Shown here piece by piece: positions 1-7,453 of a stretch of 64,000 nt of DNA. The stretch's first letter is position 1. Every line of letters starts with the position of its first letter. Origin of the DNA: Devosia lacusdianchii. GTDB taxonomy: Bacteria; Pseudomonadota; Alphaproteobacteria; Rhizobiales; Devosiaceae. The notes below the pieces were generated by a model. That model ran no database searches and was not told the origin of the DNA. It saw only the letters and a list, made by a program, of their open reading frames with translations. A program made the position numbers and the translations under genes. The stretch spans positions 682,001 to 746,000 of the forward strand of contig NZ_CP092483.1 in the NCBI RefSeq assembly GCF_022429625.1, read 5' to 3'.

Positions 1-2
1 GC

Positions 3-674
3 TTTAGCACGCTGGCCATCAAGCGGCACCGGTTGCGCCTCCTCGCCAACAAGCTCGGCGTCAGACAACGCTCGCTGCTCTTTGCCCTGGTAACCCACGC
101 CCTCAATGGCGAGGGCGAGGAAAAGGCTATGAGCAAGAAGGTGATCGGCGCGGCCTATACCATGCTCGATACCAAGAGGAACGACGCCGACGACGACTTC
201 TTCCGCGTCCGCGCGCTCGAAGCCAAGTTCACCGTCATCGAGGACTTCGTGGAGTATGTCCGCGCCGTGGACGACACCGTTGCCCAGATCGAGCAGAAGG
301 ATATCACCAAGTTCCAGGTGACGATGAACGCCATGTTCAAGGCGCTGCGCAGCGCCAATCGGCTATTGCCTTTCCTGCCGGGTAAACGGTTCTGGCGTTT
401 CAATGGCGGCATGCATGTCGTGCTGACCCTGGTGCCGCCACATCGCACCTATGGCCCCATGACCAATGGCATGGTCGAGCCGATCTATTGCGGCGCCTGG
501 CACAGCGCCACCAACATCTGCACCTTCTGCCCCGGCCGCGAATATGTGACGCTCAATTTCTCCATGGAAACGCGTCACATCGCCAATGTCGATAAGGTCA
601 TGCGCCTGCTCGAAGAGGTTGAGGCTCGTGACGTCACGCCCCACAAGATGATGGCCTCTGTCGAGGGCATGTAG
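3..674 (+). CDS. C-terminal part of an acyltransferase-like protein (condensation / WS-DGAT fold?), 5' end outside window
   Basis: The reading frame is open to the left edge, so the gene starts before base 1; an internal TTG at 33 is probably not the real start. The visible part has about 223 residues. It begins with a segment (KLGVRQRSLLFALVTHAL) that resembles the post-catalytic helix of condensation-fold acyltransferases. Near the end is a stretch (YGPMTNGMVEPIYCGAW) like the 'GP..pl...Ga' region of wax-ester synthase/DGAT proteins. The HHxxxD active-site motif would lie upstream and cannot be checked. No signal peptide or membrane segment is visible. The gene ends 3 bases before the convergent EEP-family gene. 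The family assignment is by eye and tentative. Confidence 0.5.
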   Translation, partial: FSTLAIKRHRLRLLANKLGVRQRSLLFALVTHALNGEGEEKAMSKKVIGAAYTMLDTKRNDADDDFFRVRALEAKFTVIEDFVEYVRAVDDTVAQIEQKDITKFQVTMNAMFKALRSANRLLPFLPGKRFWRFNGGMHVVLTLVPPHRTYGPMTNGMVEPIYCGAWHSATNICTFCPGREYVTLNFSMETRHIANVDKVMRLLEEVEARDVTPHKMMASVEGM

Positions 675-677
675 CGC

Positions 678-1685
678 CTATTCGAGCCCCTCGATCTCGA
701 TGCGGATCATGTCGTGGTCGGACAGCACTTCGTTATCCGGCCCGAGCGACGGAATGATGCTCGACTGCCCGACTCTAACGCCGCGCGTCAGGAACCAGTC
801 GAGCTTGAAGCGCAGGCCCTGTGGGTTCTGGCTGAACCGACTCGGTCGCGTCGTCATCTGATCGATCTCTCCGCTGTGGCGGACATAGCTGCGCTGCCGC
901 GCGAGTTCGAAAAGCTCTTCCTTCTCGAAGTCTCCACCATTGGCGAGCCCGGTATTGAGGTCGCCGCCCAAAATGACGGGCATCTCGCCATAGGTTTCTT
1001 CGATCGCGTCCAGGATCGCTTCCACCTGGCGGGCTCGGTGCGCCGTGTCGCCGAGATTTTCGAGGTGCACTGACACAGCACAAAGCGGACCCTGCTCTGT
1101 GGCGATCACCGCCATGATCGCACATCGCGTCCCCACGCGTGCGGCCTTGGCCTGTGGGTTGAACCAGAACAACTGGTCCGGCAGGCGTAGCATTGTGGGC
1201 ATTTGCAGGGCGGTACGCGCCAGGATCGCGTTGCCATGGAAACCCTTGTCGTTCTGTGGGTCCTTGCAATAGGGCAACATCACGCCGGTGCCCAGTTCGA
1301 GCTCCAGGAACTCGACCCCATAGGCGTAAGCCATGTCCAGATGCGCGGCGACCTCGCGCGTCGTGTGGCGCTGGCCGGTTCGGGACATGCCGTTGTCCAT
1401 CTCTGACAACAGCACCAGGTCCGCCTTCTGCTCGGCCAGCAGCGCCGCTGAAGGCTCCAGCACGTGGCATCGCTCCACATTCCACGCCACGGTGGTGAAC
1501 GGAAATTGCAGCCGAGCGAGGTGCGGCGCCGGCGGCGCTTCGACCCGGTTCATGCAGGCCAGCTTCGCGATGGCATCGACATGGTTGGCCTCGGTCCGAT
1601 CCAACGCCAGCATCTGGTTGCGGACATCCTGAGACGGAACGGGCAGGGCGATCGCCTGAGCAGGCGCGAGCTGGGGATAGGGCAT
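678..1685 (-). CDS. Endonuclease/exonuclease/phosphatase (EEP) family protein
   Basis: The 335-residue protein has the EEP fold of DNase I, exonuclease III and inositol phosphatases, which cleave phosphodiester or phosphomonoester bonds with a divalent metal. Motifs in order: TVAWNVERC (first conserved Asn), LLSEMDNG (metal-binding Glu), VILGGDLNTG (Asp/Asn pair) and the C-terminal LSDHDMIRIEI (catalytic Asp-His). The first 60 residues are not typical of the domain and contain no clear signal peptide, so it is probably cytoplasmic. The substrate cannot be read from sequence. It is transcribed alone, convergent with the preceding gene and divergent from the SDR gene. Confidence 0.8.
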   Translation of the reverse strand: MPYPQLAPAQAIALPVPSQDVRNQMLALDRTEANHVDAIAKLACMNRVEAPPAPHLARLQFPFTTVAWNVERCHVLEPSAALLAEQKADLVLLSEMDNGMSRTGQRHTTREVAAHLDMAYAYGVEFLELELGTGVMLPYCKDPQNDKGFHGNAILARTALQMPTMLRLPDQLFWFNPQAKAARVGTRCAIMAVIATEQGPLCAVSVHLENLGDTAHRARQVEAILDAIEETYGEMPVILGGDLNTGLANGGDFEKEELFELARQRSYVRHSGEIDQMTTRPSRFSQNPQGLRFKLDWFLTRGVRVGQSSIIPSLGPDNEVLSDHDMIRIEIEGLE

Positions 1686-1766
1686 GAGAGGCTCTTCGCG
1701 ATGTGGTGCGCCTGCCTAGCCCGGGCGCATGTCGTACTGGTGACAGATCATCAGTCAAATCAGAAA

Positions 1767-1782
1767 TGATGTACGTACATCA
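1767..1782. promoter_or_regulatory. 16-bp perfect palindrome, GntR-type operator candidate
   Basis: TGATGTACGTACATCA is a perfect palindrome lying 32 bases before the chosen start of the SDR gene. Its GTAC/GTAC core fits operators of the FadR branch of GntR regulators. No GntR gene is in the window, so the regulator is inferred. Confidence 0.45.
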
Positions 1783-1813
1783 GATCACTTGCGAGGCGGA
1801 TGCTGGAGCGGTA

Positions 1814-2620
1814 ATGACATTGGCAGCCGCCAACCTCCGGACCAAAGCCATGACCGAGTTCGCCCGCTATCCGAGCCTCGCCGACACCGCCGTGATCATC
1901 TCGGGCGGCGCTTCTGGCATCGGTGAATCGCTGGTGCGCAATTTCGCGGCGCAAGGCGCCCGGGTCGGCTTCGTCGATATCGCCGTCGACGCCGGCAACC
2001 GGCTGGCGGAGGAACTGGCCGCCGCGGGTCGTGTCGTAAAGTTCACCCCTTGCGACGTTACCGATACCGCAGCCTACCAGTCAGCCATTGCCGGCTTCGC
2101 AGCGGCGCATGGTGACGCGCTGGTGCTCGTCAACAATGCAGCCCACGACCAGCGGCACGACTGGGCCGAGGTCACGCTCGCCTATTGGGACGACCGCATG
2201 GCGGTCAACCTCAAGCACGCCTTCTTCGCCATCCAGGCCGTGGCGCCAGGCATGATCGCGGCCGGGCGCGGTTCCATCATCAATACCGGCTCGATCAGTT
2301 GGATGGTCATGACGCCCCGGATTCCGATCTACGAGACGGCCAAGGCCGCCACGCACGGCCTCACCCGCGCCATGGCCCGTGAACTCGGCAAATCAGGAAT
2401 TCGCGTCAACTCGCTGATCCCCGGCGCGGTCCTCACCGAGCGGCAACTCAGCCATTGGCTCGACGCCGCCGCCCTCAAGCAGATCGAGGCCAACCAGGCT
2501 CTGGCTGGTCATGTCTACCCCGACGACGTCGCCCGCATGGCCCTGTTTCTCGCCGCCGACGACAGCGCCATGATCTCGGCCCAGCAATTCGTGGTCGACG
2601 GCGGCTGGGCCAGCGCCTGA
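1814..2620 (+). CDS. Short-chain dehydrogenase/reductase (SDR), probable sugar or sugar-acid dehydrogenase
   Basis: Classical NAD(P)-dependent SDR of 268 residues. The cofactor motif SGGASGIGE is near the N-terminus; NNAAHD is the NNAG-type structural motif; the active site is S (NTGSIS) followed by Y-x3-K in YETAKAA; the C-terminus FVVDGGWASA is typical of the family. I start it at ATG 1814, which has a GGAG 5-8 bases upstream. Earlier starts would run through the 16-bp palindrome at 1767. ATG 1850 is also possible. The nearby operator suggests induction by a substrate through a GntR repressor, as is common for sugar-acid catabolism, but no partner enzymes are adjacent and the substrate is unknown. 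Confidence 0.8.
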   Translation: MTLAAANLRTKAMTEFARYPSLADTAVIISGGASGIGESLVRNFAAQGARVGFVDIAVDAGNRLAEELAAAGRVVKFTPCDVTDTAAYQSAIAGFAAAHGDALVLVNNAAHDQRHDWAEVTLAYWDDRMAVNLKHAFFAIQAVAPGMIAAGRGSIINTGSISWMVMTPRIPIYETAKAATHGLTRAMARELGKSGIRVNSLIPGAVLTERQLSHWLDAAALKQIEANQALAGHVYPDDVARMALFLAADDSAMISAQQFVVDGGWASA

Positions 2621-2722
2621 GATCATTCGTTCATCACCCGTTCAGGCACTTCCGTTCACCACCGTCCTGCCGTATTCAATGGTCACCAACGGGGCCATTA
2701 ACCATCCTCAGGGGGATATCTG

Positions 2723-3388
2723 ATGAAGTCGAAGATTCTGGTCGCGCTCGCGGCGACGCTGGCGCTGACCGCCTGCACCACCACCAATCCCTATACCGGG
2801 CAGAGCCAACTCTCCAACACTACCGGCGGCGCGCTGATCGGCACCGGTGGCGGTGCTATTGCTGGTGCTCTGGTGGGTGCGGCTGTTGGCGGTGATCCGC
2901 GCATTGGCGCGCTGATCGGCGCTGGCGTTGGTGGTCTCACCGGCGCGGCCATCGGCAATTACATGGACCAGCAGGAAGCCGAGCTGCGCGCTCAGCTCCA
3001 GGGCACCGGCGTTTCGGTGACCCGTGTTGGCCAGAACATCGTTCTCAACATGCCGTCCAACATCACCTTTGCCACCGACCAGTCGACGGTGAACCCGGGC
3101 TTCAACTCGACGCTGGTCTCGGTCGCGCTCGTGCTCAAGAAGTACGACAAGTCGATCGTCGACGTGTATGGCCACACTGACAGCCAGGGCGACGATGCCT
3201 ACAATCTGAGCCTCAGCCAGCGTCGCGCCGTGTCGGTTGCGACCATCCTGGCCAATCAGGGCATCGACCAGCGCCGCTTCTACATCGAGGGCAAGGGCGA
3301 ATCGTCCCCGATCGCCAGCAACGCCACCGAGCAGGGCCGCGCCCAGAACCGTCGCGTCGAGATCCAGATCGCGCCGATCAACGGCTAA
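2723..3388 (+). CDS. OmpA-family lipoprotein (YiaD-like) with glycine-zipper domain
   Basis: 221 residues. A lipoprotein signal peptide ends in the lipobox LTAC (Cys18). Residues of about 35-75 are glycine/alanine rich (GGALIGTGGGAIAG and similar), a glycine-zipper segment that inserts in or lies on a membrane. The C-terminal half is an OmpA/Pal peptidoglycan-binding domain, with VYGHTDSQGDDAYN and LSQRRAVSVATIL carrying the conserved Asp and Arg that hold diaminopimelate. It should tether the outer membrane to the cell wall. It stands alone and ends at a strong intrinsic terminator 25 bases downstream. Length and layout match E. coli YiaD. Confidence 0.87.
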   Translation: MKSKILVALAATLALTACTTTNPYTGQSQLSNTTGGALIGTGGGAIAGALVGAAVGGDPRIGALIGAGVGGLTGAAIGNYMDQQEAELRAQLQGTGVSVTRVGQNIVLNMPSNITFATDQSTVNPGFNSTLVSVALVLKKYDKSIVDVYGHTDSQGDDAYNLSLSQRRAVSVATILANQGIDQRRFYIEGKGESSPIASNATEQGRAQNRRVEIQIAPING

Positions 3389-3413
3389 GCCCGTTCAGAC
3401 ACACGTGATGCCG

Positions 3414-3444
3414 AAAGGCGCGGCCCCAAGGGCCGCGCCTTTTT
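3414..3444 (+). terminator. Intrinsic terminator after the OmpA-family lipoprotein gene
   Basis: A 13-bp perfect stem (AAAGGCGCGGCCC with its complement GGGCCGCGCCTTT) around a 3-base loop, running into TTTTT. It also isolates the following DUF2975 gene. Confidence 0.9.
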
Positions 3445-3481
3445 CGTGCGTTCCGTCTTTCCCGTTTATCGTGATTGATTT

Positions 3482-3498
3482 ATTGATTTTCGATCAAT
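3482..3498. promoter_or_regulatory. Inverted repeat before DUF2975 gene, possible autoregulatory operator
   Basis: ATTGAT-TTTCG-ATCAAT, with one more GATTGAT just upstream, sits 21 bases before the DUF2975 start codon. Small HTH proteins of the YozG type often control their own DUF2975 operon; binding here is inference. Confidence 0.35.
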
Positions 3499-3518
3499 CG
3501 CTCAGGAAGGACATCGCC

Positions 3519-4049
3519 ATGCCCCACCCAGCATCGGTTCGCATCGCCGCTATCCAGACCTGGAGCCGGTTCTTCGGCTGGGGTCTCACCCTGGTCATGG
3601 TCCTGCTGCCGCTCGGAATGCTCGCGGCCCTGATCGCCAGCCGCACCCTCGGAGAGTTCGTGCTGGTTGGATGGCCGCAGCCGGTCGATATGTCGCTGCT
3701 GTCGGGGTGGGCCGCCGTGATCGTCGCCTCTACGGTCATGCTCCAGGTGGCTTTCTACCTTCTGCCGCTATACTTCCTGCGCCGGCTTTTTGGCCTGTGG
3801 GCCAAAGGCGAGATCCTGACCCAGGCCGCCGCCAAGGCCATCCGTCTTACCGGTATATCCCTCCTTGCCGCCGCCCTGACCGCCACGCTGTTCCCGTTTC
3901 TGCTCAGCATCGGGCTGGCCGGCATTACCGACGGTGCTGTGGTTGATCTTGATCTGGGCGGGCTGTTGGCCGCCGGCGTCATCTATGTCGTGGGCCTCGT
4001 GCTGCGCGAAGCCGCTGGCGTTGCCGAAGACGCCGAGCTGACGATCTAG
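3519..4049 (+). CDS. DUF2975 domain membrane protein
   Basis: 176 residues with four hydrophobic segments, roughly at residues 15-40, 60-85, 105-130 and 140-160, as in DUF2975 proteins of unknown function. The start at ATG 3519 has a GGAAGG ribosome site; the longer upstream frame overlaps the OmpA-family gene and the terminator and is not used. It is followed after 12 bases by a small Cro/CI-type regulator. DUF2975 plus a YozG-like HTH protein is a widespread two-gene unit, which strongly supports the call. Its role is unknown; a membrane partner of the regulator is a reasonable guess. Confidence 0.8.
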   Translation: MPHPASVRIAAIQTWSRFFGWGLTLVMVLLPLGMLAALIASRTLGEFVLVGWPQPVDMSLLSGWAAVIVASTVMLQVAFYLLPLYFLRRLFGLWAKGEILTQAAAKAIRLTGISLLAAALTATLFPFLLSIGLAGITDGAVVDLDLGGLLAAGVIYVVGLVLREAAGVAEDAELTI

Positions 4050-4061
4050 GGGAGCGCGACC

Positions 4062-4295
4062 ATGATTATCGTCAACCTCGACGTCATGTTGGCCCGCCGC
4101 AAGATGCGCCTCGGCGAGTTATCCCAGGCCATCGGCATCTCGATGCAGAATCTGAGCGTCCTCAAAACCGGCAAGGCCCGGGCTATCCGCTTTTCGACTC
4201 TCAATCACATCTGTCGAGTGCTCGATTGCCAGCCCGCAGACATCCTCGCCTACGAGTACTCGCCGGACGATCTCGTGGAGCCGGCGGACGAGTGA
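4062..4295 (+). CDS. YozG-like helix-turn-helix regulator (Cro/CI family)
   Basis: A 77-residue protein that is almost entirely one HTH domain: MLARRKMRLGELSQAIGIS is helices 1-2, followed by QNLSVLKTGKARAIRFSTL with the recognition helix, and the typical ending LDCQPADILAY. It has no ligand-binding domain. It lies 12 bases after the DUF2975 gene and is surely co-transcribed. Probable target: the ATTGAT inverted repeat in front of the operon. Confidence 0.85.
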   Translation: MIIVNLDVMLARRKMRLGELSQAIGISMQNLSVLKTGKARAIRFSTLNHICRVLDCQPADILAYEYSPDDLVEPADE

Positions 4296-4302
4296 TTTCA
4301 TG

Positions 4303-4316
4303 ATTATCATGATAAT
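4303..4316. promoter_or_regulatory. AT-rich 14-bp palindrome upstream of outer-membrane protein gene
   Basis: ATTATCATGATAAT is a perfect palindrome inside an AT-rich stretch (4296-4340) of otherwise GC-rich DNA, about 110 bases before the beta-barrel gene. It may be an operator (a Fur-family type site is one possibility) or part of the promoter. Confidence 0.35.
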
Positions 4317-4424
4317 TTTATTGTTTAATAAGATATTCTGACCTAAACCTCTCCTGCGCGCTGCCCGATTCCGGTGCGGCCTGCCCATGCGGCGCGCGCC
4401 GGGCCGGCCCAAGAGGTTTTGATC

Positions 4425-5054
4425 ATGAAGCTTTTTCTTTCCGCCCCGGCCGCGGGCGCGTTGACGCTCGCCTTGTTGTCGTCGGTGGCGCAGGCGCAAA
4501 GTCTGCCAGCATCCAGCGCTGACTACTTCACTCCGGTCGAGCAATGGTCCGGATTCTATGCCGGCGTGCATGGCGGCATCGTCGAAAGCGACAAGCTGCC
4601 CAATCTGTTCGGCAGCACGAAATCCTTCACCGGCGGCCTGGTCCTGGGTGCTGACATGCAGGTCGGCAGTCTGGTGTTCGGCGGCATGCTCGAGGCCAAT
4701 TATGGCCGCGACTACAACCACGCCATGGGCGGTGGCGCTCAGCTCAAGCAGACCTGGAGCGGCGCGGCCAAGGTCAGGGCTGGCCTGGCTATCGACCAAT
4801 TGCTGGTCTACGGCATGGCCGGCTACGGCGTGGCACGCCTCGAGCCGGGAACCGGCGTCACCTCGGGCGCCGTCAATGCCGGCGGTCTCGTCTTCGGCGG
4901 CGGCGTTGAATATGCGGTCACCGAGGAACTCACGCTCAAGCTCGAATATCAGCAGGCCCGCTACGGCAACGTGGCCTTCACCTCAGGCGGCTTGGCGCAG
5001 ACCAAGGACCTGATCGACCACTCCATCCGCGCCGGCATCAATTTCAGGTTCTGA
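4425..5054 (+). CDS. Outer-membrane beta-barrel protein (Omp25/Omp31-like)
   Basis: 209 residues. The signal peptide is MKLFLSAPAAGALTLALLSS with cleavage after AQA near residue 23. The mature part starts with a short Pro-rich segment, then WSGFYAGVHGG, the hallmark first strand of small alphaproteobacterial OmpA-like porins. Alternating hydrophobic strands follow, ending in SIRAGINFRF with the terminal Phe recognised by the BAM complex. The start at ATG 4425 has AGAGG upstream. It is 4 bases from the following DUF2147-like gene, so the two are likely one transcript. Confidence 0.82.
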   Translation: MKLFLSAPAAGALTLALLSSVAQAQSLPASSADYFTPVEQWSGFYAGVHGGIVESDKLPNLFGSTKSFTGGLVLGADMQVGSLVFGGMLEANYGRDYNHAMGGGAQLKQTWSGAAKVRAGLAIDQLLVYGMAGYGVARLEPGTGVTSGAVNAGGLVFGGGVEYAVTEELTLKLEYQQARYGNVAFTSGGLAQTKDLIDHSIRAGINFRF

Positions 5055-5058
5055 GCCG

Positions 5059-5445
5059 ATGCACCATCACATCAAATGGCTGCTTCTGGCGGGACTGCTG
5101 TCCTCGTCATCCCCCGCCACGGCATTCGACCTGTTGCTAGCTGGTGAGTGGATATCCGACGACCGCAAGACCGTGGTCGAGATGTCGGCGTGCCCATCCA
5201 ACGAACGCGCGACCTGCGCCACCATCCTCGCCGATCAGCCCGAAGCAGGTGAGCCGAGCCTCGCCGGCAAAATGGTTGGTGTCGATTTCGTGCAGCGCAG
5301 CGATGGCACGTGGGAGGGCGCTGTGCTCGCGGCAAGCGGCGCACGCCTCCCCGCCACGTTGTCCATGCCGCATCCGGAGCGGCTCGACATGAAAGTCTGC
5401 GCCGCCGTCGTCTTCTGCGATAGCGTCAGCTACCTCAGACGCTAG
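5059..5445 (+). CDS. DUF2147-like secreted small protein
   Basis: 128 residues. The signal peptide MHHHIKWLLLAGLLSSSS is cleaved after ATA near residue 22. The mature part has GEWISDDRKTVVEM, a good match to the start of DUF2147 ('G.W...D....V.i'), and a C-terminal segment with two cysteines, MKVCAAVVFCDSVSYLRR, that may form a disulfide in the periplasm. It begins 4 bases after the outer-membrane protein gene. Function unknown; DUF2147 proteins have a small lipocalin-like barrel. Confidence 0.6.
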   Translation: MHHHIKWLLLAGLLSSSSPATAFDLLLAGEWISDDRKTVVEMSACPSNERATCATILADQPEAGEPSLAGKMVGVDFVQRSDGTWEGAVLAASGARLPATLSMPHPERLDMKVCAAVVFCDSVSYLRR

Positions 5446-5480
5446 GCTGAGCCGGAGCGGGTCCTTGTGGTCCCGCCCGG

Positions 5481-5783
5481 CTACTGCGCTGCCGGCGCTG
5501 CGGGGGCGACCACGCTCTCCGATGTCGGCGTGCCGGGCTGCACATCTGTTGCCGGCGCGCCCTGGAACATCTGCATCAGGAACAGCACGGCGATGACGAT
5601 GGCCAACCCGATGACGCCATAGAGCCACCAATTGGTGGGGCCGGTAGCGCCCACTGTCGCCTCGTGCTCACCGGCCACCTTTATGGCCGAACCATCGGGC
5701 ACATCGACGCGTGCGCCGTTCTCGTCGATCAGATTATCCACCGCGGCCACGGTCGGCGTTGGTTGCTTGGGGGCGGTGGCCAT
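5481..5783 (-). CDS. Small single-pass membrane protein, unknown
   Basis: 100 residues. The N-terminal 50 are hydrophilic, a TM segment (WWLYGVIGLAIVIAVLFLM) lies at about 52-70, and a Pro/Ala/Thr-rich tail follows. I do not recognise a family. Its ATG overlaps the stop of the gene before it by one base (TGATG), so it is translationally coupled and probably acts with that protein. Confidence 0.6.
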   Translation of the reverse strand: MATAPKQPTPTVAAVDNLIDENGARVDVPDGSAIKVAGEHEATVGATGPTNWWLYGVIGLAIVIAVLFLMQMFQGAPATDVQPGTPTSESVVAPAAPAAQ

Positions 5784-6040
5784 CAGAAATCCCCCCTCAG
5801 CACGGTGCCCGTGCCGACGCCATTCTCGACGCCCTCACGAATCTCGGCAATCGCAGCGTCGATCTCCTCGGCATCGAAGCCCACTTCGTCGCCTTCCTGC
5901 TGCACGCCCGTCACTTCGGCCTTCAGCTGGTTGAGCAGCTCGATCTTTTCTTTGGCCGTGAACAGGCTGTTATGGGCGATCTGCATGGGCGAGAGATTTG
6001 CGTGCCCACCCATGCGGTCGCGTAGACTGTCGAAAACCAT
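5783..6040 (-). CDS. Small hypothetical protein
   Basis: 85 residues, charged, rich in Glu and Ala in the C-terminal half (EIDAAIAEIREGVENG), with no signal peptide or membrane segment. The start at 6040 is set by AGGAGG 7 bases upstream; a start at 6073 would lack this. It has LSPMQIAHNSLFTAKEKIELLNQLKAE, probably helical. I do not recognise the family. It is coupled by a one-base overlap to the downstream membrane protein gene. Confidence 0.6.
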   Translation of the reverse strand: MVFDSLRDRMGGHANLSPMQIAHNSLFTAKEKIELLNQLKAEVTGVQQEGDEVGFDAEEIDAAIAEIREGVENGVGTGTVLRGDF

Positions 6041-6103
6041 GGTGCGCCTCCTGATGATACTCAGGAGACTCAATGCACTGCCAGCGCGCCGGTTCCGGCG
6101 GGC

Positions 6104-6784
6104 CTACATCACCAGGATAGGCGTACCCACCGGCACCCGCGCATGCAGGTCGATAATGTCCTGGTTGATCAGGCGCACGCAGCCGCTCGATACGGCTTCG
6201 CCGATCGTCGACGGATCATTGGTGCCGTGAAGGCGATAGATGGTGTCGCGCCCGTTCTGGAAGATATAGAGCGCGCGGGCGCCGAGCGGATTGTCGAGCC
6301 CGCCGGGCATGCCATTGGCCCATGGCGCGGCGACGGGATCACGCGCCACCATTTCCGGCGGCGGCGTCCAGGTCGGCCACTGCGCCTTGCGGGCGATCTC
6401 GGCGCGGCCGGACCAGGTGAAGCCCTCGCGGCCGATGCCGACGCCGTAGCGCAGCGCCTGGCCACGTTCCTGCACCAGATAGAGATAGCGGGCGGCCGTA
6501 TCGACCACGATCGTGCCCGGACGCTCGCCGGTCGGGTCGGCCACATACTGGCGGAAATGGCTTGGCTTCAGCCGCCGCAGATCGACTGCCGGCACTGGAA
6601 ACTTTTCATAGGGCAGCGCCGCATACATCTCGACATAGGCGCGATCGAAGGTCGGCTCGATCGGTCGTGGGTCCGGCACGGTGGCACAGCCGGCCAGGGC
6701 CAGCGCGCCGAAACTGGCGCCGCCGGCGAGGAAACCGCGACGCGATACAACAAGGGCAGGGGAGGTTTTAAGGGTTTGGGCCAT
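6104..6784 (-). CDS. L,D-transpeptidase (YkuD family), Tat/lipoprotein-type signal
   Basis: 226 residues. The N-terminus carries a twin-arginine motif (SRRGFLAGG) and a lipobox-like LAGC at about residue 33, so it is probably exported folded and may be lipidated. The YkuD domain fills residues of about 85-226 and contains the active site HGTND followed by SSGCVRL with the catalytic Cys. Such enzymes make 3-3 cross-links in peptidoglycan or attach proteins to it; alphaproteobacteria rely on them heavily. It lies upstream on the same strand as the two small genes at 5783-6040 and 5481-5783. Confidence 0.88.
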   Translation of the reverse strand: MAQTLKTSPALVVSRRGFLAGGASFGALALAGCATVPDPRPIEPTFDRAYVEMYAALPYEKFPVPAVDLRRLKPSHFRQYVADPTGERPGTIVVDTAARYLYLVQERGQALRYGVGIGREGFTWSGRAEIARKAQWPTWTPPPEMVARDPVAAPWANGMPGGLDNPLGARALYIFQNGRDTIYRLHGTNDPSTIGEAVSSGCVRLINQDIIDLHARVPVGTPILVM

Positions 6785-6901
6785 TACGCAAATCGACTGA
6801 AAATAGCGAGGAGTGGGTCGGCGCTGCGACTCGCCTTGCTGCTTTCATACGCGGGCTTCCCTTAACCAAATCCCACGAAGCCGATCACATTTCGTTCAGC
6901 C

Positions 6902-6927
6902 GGAACCTGTTTCCCGCGCGTGACGTT
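6902..6927 (+). promoter_or_regulatory. EcfG-type general stress promoter
   Basis: GGAAC at 6902-6906 and CGTT at 6924-6927 are separated by exactly 17 bases, matching the alphaproteobacterial EcfG sigma-factor consensus GGAAC-N16/17-CGTT. It lies 33 bases before the PRC-barrel gene. Confidence 0.7.
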
Positions 6928-6960
6928 GACCCTTCACACGTAACCAAGAGGAGCTCGAAT

Positions 6961-7350
6961 ATGGCTTACGAAGATATTCGTACCGGCGACGCCAACGTCA
7001 AGGAAACCCACGATCTCATCGCCTCCGACAAGGTTGAAGGCACTAAGGTCTACGATCCGCGCGGCGAGCATATCGGCTCGATCGAGCGCATCCTGGTCGA
7101 AAAGCGCAGCGGCAAGGTCTCCTACGCCGTCCTGAGCTTTGGCGGCTTCCTCGGCATCGGCCACGACCACTATCCGCTGCCCTGGTCCAAGCTGAACTAT
7201 GACGAGAGCCTGGGCGGTTACCGCGTCGACGTCACCAAGGCGCAGCTCGAAGGCGCGCCGAAATACGACAATGACGACGACGATTACTGGACCGCCGAAA
7301 ACGGTCGGCGCGTCTACGACTATTACGGTGTGGCTCCCTACTGGATCTGA
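6961..7350 (+). CDS. PRC-barrel domain protein
   Basis: 129 residues. The PRC-barrel spans about residues 15-85: DLIASDKVEGTKVYDPRGEHIGSIERILVEK, then SGKVSYAVLSFGGFLGIG and HDHYPLPWSKL, typical of the soil-bacterial stress-associated subtype. The acidic C-terminal tail has five consecutive Asp residues. There is no signal peptide. A clean EcfG-type promoter and a GAGGAG ribosome site precede it, so it is expected in the general stress response. Molecular role unknown; PRC barrels usually bind partner proteins. Confidence 0.85.
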   Translation: MAYEDIRTGDANVKETHDLIASDKVEGTKVYDPRGEHIGSIERILVEKRSGKVSYAVLSFGGFLGIGHDHYPLPWSKLNYDESLGGYRVDVTKAQLEGAPKYDNDDDDYWTAENGRRVYDYYGVAPYWI

Positions 7351-7453
7351 CCACGCCGGGAATTTCATGACCAAATGATACTGCGGCCGGCGTCCCGTAA
7401 GGGGCGTCGGTATTTCGTTGTCGTTGAGGCGCCCGATGCTTCACGCACTCGAT

